Translations under genes and position numbers: made by a program
The notes under the pieces: generated by a model
Told to the model about the DNA's origin: nothing
Database searches by the model: none
Seen by the model: the letters and a program-made list of their open reading frames with translations, nothing else
NCBI GenBank assembly: GCA_918807975.1
Contig: OU964931.1
Span: 15,944,251 to 16,008,250, forward strand
Reading direction: 5' to 3'
DNA from: Aplidium turbinatum
Lineage: Eukaryota; Chordata; Ascidiacea; Aplousobranchia; Polyclinidae
Length of the DNA stretch: 64,000 bases
Shown: positions 39,501 to 51,500 of the stretch, piece after piece
Layout of the letters: every line of letters begins with the position of its first letter
Numbering within the stretch: the first letter of the stretch is position 1

Positions 39501-42500
39501 GTGAGTATTGAATAAACTGAGCTCAAATCCATGAGCTTAAACTTTAGCAAGCAAGTATACAATGATAAGAGCGCAAATCTATGAGCCTAGCTTGCTGCAA
39601 AAGTTAGGCTATCTTTGTCTGTTCATAATCTTATGCTGTGTTAGTGAGTGCTCAGCCTTGTGCTGATAGTTAGGAAGAACACTCGCTTCTTTGCAACTAG
39701 GCTATCTCAGTTACTGCAAAATCGGTGGCGTGACAAAACAAGAAATGATAATAAAATGACTAGCATAATTTCTTGACGGTATTTCAAAGTTTTCTTGATC
39801 ACGTTTTTTTCCACAACAACCTTGAAGTTGTCCCAGTTTAGAGACATAATTATTTATCTGGCAACACTGATACAAGCCGGCATTGGATGTTACGTGAGGT
39901 TAACCAGCCATCTGATTGGCTGTTAAAGGAATTAGGCTAAGCACTTTTATCGTAAAAAATTCCTATTTTAAAAAATGCACAACTGTCAGTTAAGAAATTT
40001 TGGTAGGTGAGTTTGGACTGCAAAGGAAGTCCAAAATAAGGAAGTTCAAAATAAGCGATAACTCAGTGTTGGCCAAATTGTGACTTATGTACTTATCATT
40101 CTCACCTCTTCAATTTAACTTTAGTATTTATCCTCAAGTAGACATGAATGAAGTGTGTAGTGGTATACTCTAGAGGTTTGTGGGAATCCTATCATGTTCT
40201 ATGTTGTTTCTTTTTGCAATATGCCTTCTCCTCCTCCAGGTTAGAACGATGATGCGTCCTCCTGCTGGCGTGAGGATGGTGATGGAGGCGGTCTGCATCA
40301 TGCAGGGAGTGAAGCCCAAGAAGGTGGCTGGAGAAAAATTGGGGACAAAATTAGATGACTACTGGGATGCTGGAAAAGCTCTTCTCCAAGATCCCACGAA
40401 GGTGAAAGTAGTTGGATTGTTTTAACACTGACATGAAGACGTTTTGTTCAAAACTCTTCACTTTGTGGCTGTATAGCAACAGACTATAGTCATTGGTGCA
40501 ATAACCTTTTAAACATTTGAATGTCCTCAAATAAAATACGGCCTATTCTTATTGATTGTTGTCCGTGTTGAGCTGTAGATTTGATTTGAATGATTTTTGA
40601 TTTATTTAACTGATAAAGACGGAATATTTGCGACAGCCTGTCACAGCTGCGTCACCAAACATTTTGGTTGGGAATTTTTACTAAGCTACTGATTTGCTTG
40701 TATGCCACTGTTGCCACAAAAAGACTTTAAGTGCAGAAAAAATCATTAAAGTTTCAGCCTTTTTTCTCTCAGAAAAGTCTTGACTAATTTTTTTTATGTT
40801 TTTTCTCTAAGTTTCTAGAATCTCTTTTCAAATACGACAAAGACAACATATCCGATTCGGCCATCACAAAGATACAGCCTTTCATCGATAGCGACGACTT
40901 CATGCCTGCTGCGATTGCTAAAGTATCCAAAGCATGCACTTCAATATGCCAATGGGTCAGGGCAATGCACAAGTACGTATAGCCTGTGCGTAGGTCTGTT
41001 AATGTATTTTGTCGGCGGCATAACCAAGTGATAAGAACTCTTGCACGATGCTTGAAAGGGTGTTGGTTCGACACCGCACCAAAGTATCAAGATTTGTTTC
41101 TTATCAATTTTTTTTCGCCAAAACTGTTAATAACATGCTTGTGGCTTCTTTACTTACCCACTTAAATCTACAGTAAATCTGCAGCCACTTACATACCGTA
41201 AACCTGGCCACTACATAAAAGCATATTTTGAGCGTACAAAGTCTGGGGAAAGTAGTCTTATTTTGACCATTGTGTAATATAGACAAACACCTCTATCTAT
41301 ATTATAAAAACGTCTTTGATTATGGTTTGTGAACAAGTTGAAATAATCCACATCACTAAAATCTCGGTCCATTTGATTTAGAAACGTGATAGCTGTTCGA
41401 ATTTGTGCTACTTTTCAAATTGATCTAGTGATGGTTTGAGATGCTGTATGGAAGAGCTTCAATCAATAAAGTCTCATATTGTGCTGGTACACTGCTTACT
41501 GACTAAGATTGAAGTGCAGCAGATATAAATCTTCTAGTTGCATAGTTAAAGAAATAATCAATATTGTTAGATGCCACAGTAGGAGTCTGTAATTTGGACT
41601 AAACAGCAATATGTAATTTGGACTAGTTTTTTGGCCTGCACCAAAGGTTGCTTTTTGTATATTATGTTTTAATCAGGTGTTTTAAAATTGCACTCAAAGT
41701 ATTGCTTCATCAGTGATAAAGCTGGTGTAGACTACATGAAGAACAATTTACTTTTATAGAAAAAAAACAAAATTTTGAAAAGTTTTTTTTGGCAATGTCT
41801 GTGGTCCAAATAACAAACCCCTGGTCCAAATTATACTCAAAATTGTGTTATTTAGACCACTTTTTCAATTTGTTGTCATGTTATTATTTCATTTGTTTTT
41901 GATAACTTTTGAACGACACTTGGTAAATATGCTACATAATGCTGTAGTGGTACCTGCATTAAAGAAAATTGACATTCATTTTATAGAGTTATTGCCGTTT
42001 TTCTGTTATGGGTTCAAATTATACTAGTTTTCCCTATGTTTTTATCTCAAGTTTCTGTATTTTTCACATTAATAATAGTAGTAATCAATGTATTTTAACA
42101 TTGTAATAACTTGTCTTGTAGTATTACAATGTGAAGTGCCAGGCCCGTAACTAGCTTGGAGCACTAGGGGGATCAATAAGTATCCTAGAGGGGGCCCAAC
42201 TTTTGCCTTCATGTACTAAAACAACATTTGTACACAATGTGGGTATATTTACGCAAAAACGTTAATCGTATTACAGCGTTTACATTAGCATAGAAACAGC
42301 AGCGTGAACTGGTATTATAATATAGAGTGAATTACATGCTGCAGCTTAAACAGTCATAGGCCTAATGACGACAGCATGGAAATTGAGAAGCAAAATCATT
42401 TTTAAAACATCCGACCATCAATAGTGATAAAAATGGTTAAAAATTGGCATATAAATGTATGATTTTGTAGTTGATTCTTTTGTTATTTAATCCATTGCTT

Positions 42501-45500
42501 TTCATGAACTTTGAGCTCGTTTTAGTTCATTTACATTTTCCTCTAATGCGCTGCATAAATCACACAAAATATACTTGGCCAATATATAGAAAATAGGCGT
42601 TCAACTATGATCAAATAGGGCTGCAGCCGCTGCACCTGTCACTCATCGTTTTGTAAATAATCGTTGCCTACAATGCAGCTCATGATTTTCTAGTGCAGAA
42701 TCAACAATCATCTCTTCAAGATCAACTGATCAATCCCGTAATGATAATACTGAGAAGCTAATTCACACCATTAGTGAAATGTATCCTCGCCGTAGATGGG
42801 TTGTTAGGACTAGGTCCTACGCATACCTTAACAGAAGGCGTGGATGGACCACTGAATCTATCAACAAAAAAGTCCCGGGCTATTTTCTGGGTCATTTCCT
42901 TTTCAAACCCCAATAGAACCAATAAGTTCGCTTGGAACATAGACCTGCCTTTAGGCTTGTCTATCCGAGATAAGACCGAAAAACCACTCTCACAAACCGC
43001 ACTACTGGACCCGAATGATGCCACAATAGCTTATATACATTCAAGAATGCCAGTTGTTGAATGTTGATTATACAGTTCTTTCAGAGTTTCAGTACGGTAT
43101 TATATTGGAATCCTGGTCTTCTGCAACTTCCACATGGTCATATAGGAACTGTTTTGCGACTTGCAATGCCGCCTCTGGTGGAATAAGTTATCTATCTTCA
43201 GTTTCGTATATAGTGGATAGGAAAGAGCGATTCACGGTCCAAGAAGTTTTTATTTTTTCTTTAAAGGGCACTAACAGATGAGTAAAACCGTGAATTGTCT
43301 GCCAACCTAAGTTTCAAACTGCATGCATAGAAGCATACCTAGAACGCAAATGTCAAGGTGATTGTCCGGTACTTTAATAACGCTTAGTGGCAGTCAACTG
43401 CACAGCATTCTGGAGACTGATCGGCTATCACACTGCTTAGCTCAGTTGTAAACTGGTATAACCTACTCTGGATCTTACCAGCAATAAATCTCGAGTTTGT
43501 CTAACTCTAACACAACATTAAACACACTATGTTTACAATTAAACAACACAAGAAAATTGGGTATAAAACTGAAAAGTTAGCGAACAGAGCTAATTAACAT
43601 CACTTTTTTCAGGGGGGCCAACATTATTGCAGGGGGGGCTTCGCCCCCCCTGCGCCCCCCCCCCCCCCCCCCACTTACGGGCCTGTGAAGTGCAGGCACA
43701 ACACAATAAACAACTGGAAGAACAGCGAAAGACTGCACAGCACAGTGCACACTGCACAGTTATTGAGGCATCTGCTTCCACTTTGCGCATTGCGTTTAAG
43801 CTACCTCTGGAATATCAAGCTCTCAGCTTCCCATAGCTTGTGACCTGCCGCAAGTATTCGTGTTAAGGAAACTGCCAGGAAAATATTTTCTTAGTTCGAG
43901 GATCATCGTTATCTTGTGTCGTCACCGAGCCGACGATTGGCTGTCAATTTTTTTCACACATCATGTTCTACTGCCACTCTTTTTGCTTCTCCGATGCTTG
44001 ACAAGTCAGCCCATTGTTTTACATTAGCTCCCCAATTTCGTCTCCTTCTTCTTGTGCACCTCTTTCCTTTCACCATACCTTCAATAACCAATTGATGTAG
44101 CTGTCCTGCCGACCCTCTCAAAATATGTTCCGCGAGTTTCATCTTTTGTTTTACTAAATCGTTTGCCAGTCTATCTTGCCTTACAATTATTTTTCTAATT
44201 GCTTCGTTTGCAATGTGTTTTTTATATGATATTTTTAATATTCTTCTGTGACACCAAAGTTGAAAAACATTAATTGTTTTGTGAATTTCTTTGTTGTAGG
44301 TCCAACTTTCACTTCCATAGAAACTTCCATGAAAACAAGAAGAATTATTTTTTGTGTATATCTTTATAGATACCATTACGTTGCCAAAGGAGTGGCCCCG
44401 AAACGCGCGGCGCTATTACAAGCCCAGTCTGAACTGGCGAGCACTCAGGCTATCCTGGACGAGGCTAAAGGAAAGCTTGAAGAAGTGGAGCAGGGCATAG
44501 CGACATTGCAAGATAAATATACACAATGTAAGTCTGCTGTAAGTGTTTGTGAGTCTTGTTATTTGCTTACGATAGTTTTGTTGTGACAAAATAATACGTT
44601 CTTGGAAACCCTTTTTGATTTATTTGTTTCATCATAGCACATGACTAGGGAACTGTGTTCCGACAGCTAGTGCGATTCGCTATTACCATAGCCATGGCCC
44701 CCTCTAGAGTCTGGCCTGATTTGTCACATTTTTCATTGAAACATTAACAGTCTGAGTTGCTGGCAAAATGTGGCAGGATACTCGAAAAGATAGCGATTGC
44801 TAAAGAAAAGTTAAAAGCAGTTGATTGATAAAAAGTTCGTGTGTTATTGTTATTTTAACTAGAGTTAACTAAACATGATGTATTTGCCACTCCCACATAC
44901 TCAACTGGCTATTTGGTGTGACTTTTGATCAATGCAACCCAGCCAAGTCCAGCAGTTCAAACCACTGGTGATGGGTCTGTTTTCTTTTTGAAGCTGCTTA
45001 GTTGATAGTTAAAACTGAAAAGTATCTGGGCAGTTCAACAGGCATAGGTATACCAGAATAGGTTAGGCATTCACCAATTTAATCTTTGGGTATGTTTAAC
45101 AGATGCCGTAATACCTTGCAGCTGTTAGAGTGCCTTGTCTAGTGTTTACTGCTTTAGCTAACATAGCCCAATGATATGTCAAACAAGTATGAATGTTTTA
45201 TTTTGCCTATGCAAAAACTATACCATTTAAGTTTTTCCAAGCTTTAAAGTATGCCTAATTGCCTAACTGACAGGTGCTGATTTCATCATGAAAAAACTCA
45301 TCATTCATCATTGCAGTCATTTTTGTGGTTGCTATTATGGCATGGTTTATTCAAAATGACATTTGTCTCTCAGTAGGTTTTATTAGCCATGCTTTTGTGA
45401 AAGTGATCACAATTGAAAGAATTAAATCAAGCCCCCAGATCTTTTTATGCCCACATTTTTTAAGTGGCTGCATGACAAGTGTTTAACACTGCACTGTAAT

Positions 45501-48500
45501 AATAAAAAATTAAGAACTTTAGTTTTGCTCCAAGTACGGTATATTTAGACACTGGATCTTTTCAAGTTATTGCAAGTCAAATACTTTGTAATATGCATGA
45601 AAAATTGTAGTAACTTGACTGTATTTGGATTAAGTTTTTGCAGTGTGCTACACTTTATAAAAAAAAAATGGAGTGGGCAATTTAACGTAGGCTACAGTAT
45701 TTTCTCAAAATTGGGCAGAATTCCATCTCTGGCAACCCTTGTATGGGAATGATAGCCACAGTCATTTTTATTTAGCCTTTTTGTAAACTGAACTGCTGTA
45801 AATTTTAACGTGCTGGTTATGGAGTTGTACTGAAAATGGTTCAATACCCGAAATCACGATATACCGGTACAACATGGTAATTTAGACTTGGACTATGGTA
45901 ATTTAGACTTAGACTAAATCTACTGGAAATAAATAGGATTGAAGGAGTTAGAAATGCTTTTAAATCTGCAATGGGTCAAAGACTGCTCAATCAAGTTAGT
46001 CTTAACATAATATTAACATTGAAACAAATCTAACAAAATCATTAATGTTTTTACAAGTTAAAACACTTTTGCGGCAACAATAGCCAACAAAGTACCACTG
46101 TGTTATATTTACCATAAACAGCTTTTTGACATTTAGGAGCTGTGTTTTTAAAAACAAAAATACATGATGGATATGTTAAAAAGTGAGTCTACTAGAAAAA
46201 ACTTTTTTAAATGCCATCGCTTTTTTAATTAAACTCGTTTGTGAACATCCTGAAGCAACAAGTTTATTTTTTGCTGGTAAGTGTTAGGCTGAAACATCGT
46301 CTCAAAAGTGGGGTACTTTTAAAAATCCTCGTTATAACAAGGTGCTTAGCGAAGACTTTTATCTAATTTTATTCGTAGTTCATAGCAATCACCATTTAGA
46401 TGCAGAATTTTTGCTGTTACAGTTAATCAGGGCCATTACAAACATTTTTGAAAGTTATAATTTTGTATTTAAATGATTGTGTCCTTCCGTGGAAAGTTCA
46501 TTCATCAAAAAAAGAACAGGAAAATAGAAGGGAAAGTTCAGTTGTGTGATGTTGAACAAAGGAATGAAGTTGCTTTTAAGCATATTCATGGTGATGGACC
46601 ACTTTCTGGTGGTAGAAAGGCATTCCAATTTCTTAATAAAATATCAGTGGTTTGAAAATGACTCAGCATTTGACCAGGTTTTACTTCATTAATAAAGAAG
46701 CTTTGCCACATATAAAAACAAGAAGCAAAAACAAAGGAGTTCAAGAACAACTTCAAAACAAGACAAAGTTGAAAGAATTAATACTTACTACAAAAGTATT
46801 TAAGTGACATGTATGAACATAAAAGTAATTAGAAAGTTTTTGTCTACCACCTGTTCACCTCTCTCGTTATCCGTTGATGAAGTCAGAGTGACTGGTGGAG
46901 CTGGTATTGTTGGCATGTACAGATTTCAGTAGACCTTGGTGTTAAACCTCAGTGCCTTGGTGAGTATGTAGCTTACTGCATTAGGAGTGCTCTACTTTTG
47001 TTATAAAAATGCTGTAAGACTAAGAAGTGCTCTTCGTGATGAACAATGATGCATTGTATCCAAACCCTCCTACAAGATAGGAACGTGATGATTATTATAC
47101 TTTTGTTGGTTTTTGTACCTTTGCGTTGTAGATATGTTCAAAACAATGTGTTAAAAAATTGGTATTAATTAATCAGCTGGGTACCACAACTGAGAGTGTT
47201 AATTGTCTTATGATTTTTGTATGTTACCTTTTTCTAGTCATTTCTTCAATGTATCTTGGACAATCAACCTGCACCTAATTATTGCATGTATTCTGAAATT
47301 GTACGTGCTGTGAAAAGCAACAAAGACAACAGTAGTTATTGTGATACCAAACACATTTGCCAACATGACATTCAACAATTTTTAAGGATTTTGTTTGTCA
47401 TAAATAGAGTCTTTTTATGTATGACTGACAATCAGTTTGGCTTCAACTTCTGTAAGTGTATTTTTTTAAATCAATAGGTTAACTATCTTGCATTTTGCTA
47501 AACCCATTGCCTACACTTATTTACTGTATGTACTATATGTTTAGACTGTTCAAATGAATTTGACCAAGTAAAGTTTTCAAAGCTTGTTCAATGATCCGAT
47601 GATATTTGTACAATTCTTGTATTTTTATGCAAAACAATGTATGATTGTAAAGTAGCGATACCATAATTCTCATCCCTTTGGTGTATGTGATGGTGTGAAG
47701 CAAGATCAAATATAAATCTTGAAATTTTACGTAGGCTATTAAATATAATATCAGGGGTGCAGCCAGCACAAAATTTCAGGGGTGGCAAATAAGTGTTTTT
47801 TCATATGTGAGTGAGCCTGGAGTGGCAACGAGATTCATCGAAGGTGGAGCACTCACTAGGGTCCTCCCCCAGAATTTTTTTAAAAATATATCTTAAAATT
47901 GCCATTCTTTCAGCCAAAATTGATAGTAAAACTTTGTCAAATGATCCTGTAATAGAGTGTGAAATGTTACTTTAAAATATTTCGAGGGGAGGCAATTGCT
48001 CCCTTTGCTCGCCCCCCTGACTACACCCCTGATAAACATTTATCATTACAATTTCATGGTCTTTCTTTTGGCTGCTGCATTGGCAATTATTTTTGTAGTC
48101 GTGTTGTGTGTATGCTAAAAAAAGACGTATGTTATTTTGCACCAAGTATTCAGGATCTTTTCTAAAGTTTGTCATTTCTGCAGGCAAACGTATTTAAAAC
48201 GGTTATTATTTTATGTATGTTATTTTTTCCACACACCGTACTTGTTGTGAGGACCTATGTGATAAATAATAGTTTGCACTAATTATGCAGAAAAAGGAAA
48301 CTTGTGAAAGAGAAATTCAGGTCGTACGTATATTTATTTGTGCATTGCCAATTGAAACTTTGAGGGGACCCGGAGTTTGGCTTGGTACCGGGCCCAATTA
48401 TGCACTCAATGGCTCTGCCAAGACGTATTTTTTTATAATGTGCATTGAGTAAAGATCAGAAACAATCTACTGAATTGTAGAAAATGTTTATTTTCTCCGT

Positions 48501-51500
48501 TTACGTTAATGTTGATGGTTTGGAGAAAACTACTTCTGATAGAGGTTTAATTTCGTATTACAGTCGGCATTTATGAAGATTAATAACTATCAATCAACTC
48601 AAAGAAAGCTCACGATATCGTACAAAGCTTTAAATACTTATTACTAATAAAGGAAATGTTTGTTACCCTCTTACAATATTTTCTGAAAGAACTTTAGTTG
48701 TAGAAACTGCAATGTTTAAGACAATTTGAGTCAGCCTGTTAATTAAATCCTTCAAAATGTGACAAATCTGGCCTTATCTGCAGTGGGCCATGCCATAGCG
48801 AACTCGCAGCATCAGGCTAAAACAGGTCGTTAAAATCTATATTGTGAAGTAAGCAACGATCATGCTGCTAAAAGCGAAACTCAATCAATTGTTTTAGGTT
48901 GTTTTTGCCATTAGCAGACATTGAGTTAAATTTAAATTTCCCAATGTTTTCTTTCTGCAGGTGTGACAAGGAGAGAAGACTTGGAAAACAAGTGCAAGTT
49001 GTGTGAGGAGAGGCTGGTGCGCGCCCACAAGCTCATCACCGGGCTGGCTGACGAAAAAATCCGTTGGCAGGAAACCGTGATGTCACTGGATCACCTGATC
49101 GCCAACGTCATCGGTGACGTCATGATCTCGGCTGGCTTTGTGGCGTATCTTGGGGCGTTTACGGTAAGTAAAGATTTCTGTGAAAGAAGATTGGGATTGG
49201 CGCTTGAGGGATTGGCGCTTGAGCAAGGTACCTTCAAGGACAGTTCGCGGTGGCACTTCTAGTAAATGAAATAATTCACTGAACAACATTTCAACAAGAA
49301 AACTCTGCTCTGTCATTCATTCGTGCTTTTTTATTTCCAACCATCACAGCAAAAAACAGCATCACTTGCCATAACATGGCAGCAGGGGCCTGGAAAAAGA
49401 TAGAAGCCACAAAACGCGAACGTTAAAGCGTGGTCGAGAGAGGGTGATTTACTAAATACAAGGATTAAGATACAGTCAAAAAATGTTGTCTGTAGACCTA
49501 ATCTCGGTGACCGGCATGTGCTAATGGCCCAAAGCCTAATCAAGTACCTTGTGCGAAACTGCCCAGCTTAAGCTTTCCACAAAGCTTTTTCAAACCGACG
49601 AAAGATTCTTATAATCAATGAACTGCAGAATTCAAAAATATGTCAAGACTGTCCTTGTCTAAAATGACTTCGCAAACTGCATCGTGAACTTGTCATTGCA
49701 ACTGGCTTTTTCAAACTCTAGCGAGTGAGTGTTTATTGGTGGTTGACCAGATTGGTGGGAGAAAGGAAGTTTACAGAACTATCTGCTGCCTGTATACAAC
49801 CGAACTACAACGGTTCAACTGAAAGGCAATCCTTCGCTTTAGGTAGAGTCTGGACCAGTGACGTGGCTAGAAAGAAAAATTTGGAGAGGGAAATTGTCCC
49901 CAAGCCCTCACCCGTGGCTGCGTCCCTGAGCTAGACTCGATAAAAACTGGAATAAATAAATATTTACACAACTTTTCAATTTATTAAAAATCTCTTTCCT
50001 TCCTACAAATACTTTTTGTTCAACAGGGGGAGTACAGATCGGTTTTGCTCTCGGAATGGAAGTCCCACTTGGATGATTGCCAAGTTCCAAGAACTGAACA
50101 TCCCACTCTGGTGGCGACTCTTGGTGATCCGGTGAAGATCAGAAATTGGCAGATCTTTGGACTACCGAGAGATAACTTGAGTGTTGAGAATGGTATAATC
50201 GTTCTCTACTCCCGGAGATGGCCGTTGTTCATCGACCCTCAAGGACAGGTTAGATCTACAATGAGCGCTGTAGTTACGCGGCATTTATGGAAAAGTAAAA
50301 ATGTAGCAGAGGTGTAAGGTATCAGGTTTTCTGGACTCCTGCTCCCCTCCGACTCCGAAGTATGCGACTCCAAATCCACTTCTGCTTTAAATATTTGTAG
50401 AATATTGACTTCAAACTCCAATCCGACTTCAAACGCAAAACATGAACAGCACTTCAGATTTTTTAGCCTAGGCTACTACGTATAGCACTTATAACTTCCC
50501 TATCTCCTGCCATGCAAAGAAAGCATGTTTTTAAATGAAAAAATTACTGCTTAGCAAATAAACCATAGAAGTACGGTGCACAAAAATAAAAACTGCGCCA
50601 AGTACAGCGCAAATATTTGTAGGCTAATTGTGTATCAACTGGCAAAAAAATCAGACTCTGGCTCCAATACGGCTCCTGTTTTTGCCAAGAATTTCAAACT
50701 CCGGCTCCATTCCGACTCCTGCCTAAAACCAAGACTTCGGTTTCTAAATTCTTCAAAAATCCGTCTTCTGTACACTTTTGCAACATAGGCCTATGCGTTT
50801 ATACGAATGAAATTTACTCAAACGCGCAACGTATTTACGTTTTTACGTTTAAACGTAACTATAGCCCCCTACATTGTTACGTACGAGTGTCATACGTCGT
50901 GTCATGTGATACTTTAAGGTTACGCAAAAGTAATCTTCAAATTTCGGTTTATTTTGTTCATAAAAGATACTGAGGCTGATGTTAAACAAATTTTTGTAGG
51001 CTAATAAATGGGTCAAACATATGGAGAAAGATCATGGTCTAGACGTCATCAAGTTGACTGACAAAGATTTTCTTCGGAGCTTGGAAAACGCTGTACGATT
51101 CGGCAAACCAATGCTATTGGAAAATGTCCTCGAAGAATTGGATCCCGCCATTGAACCGATCTTGCTTAAGCAGGTTTGAACCGGTCGAATAGATGACGAA
51201 ATATTTCATAGTTGTTCTGAGAAAGCTTTTTTCATCGTTGAAATGCGGCTTTTTTGCTTAAGTAAAAAATTTCAAGCTGCAACTTCTAATACCGATGCCC
51301 AGAAAATGTTGTTTTTTTGTTGTTGTTTTTTCTAGCAGCGCAACTGATGACCTTAAGAAACTCTAATTCCTAAATTGAACTCAATTTTTTGCTCATAAGA
51401 CAAAGTATTAAGTTCATGAGCTACAAGAGTCATCCTACCGTTTGTGCGCGGTTTGACGATTACTTTCTTTTAAGATCTTAAATACATTGAATTAGATTGT

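Larger units (their letters stand above)
40973..44369 (+). other. Intron holding a SINE, a hAT element and a LINE fragment
   Basis: Elements in order: SINE-like 41015-41100, hAT 42140-43685, LINE fragment 43954-44335 reaching to within about 35 nt of the exon 43 acceptor. From 41100 to 42130 no element is recognised. Confidence 0.8.

Noticed and set aside
44528-44541. Alternative donor for exon 43 at 44540
   Set aside because: It would give CKSA before exon 44 in the wrong phase. The donor at 44528 joins Y-T-Q-C-V-T-R-R in frame, as in DNAH1.
46473-46655. 60-residue open frame in the 4.1-kb element
   Set aside because: No similarity to a transposase or any other domain was recognised, and the length is expected by chance.
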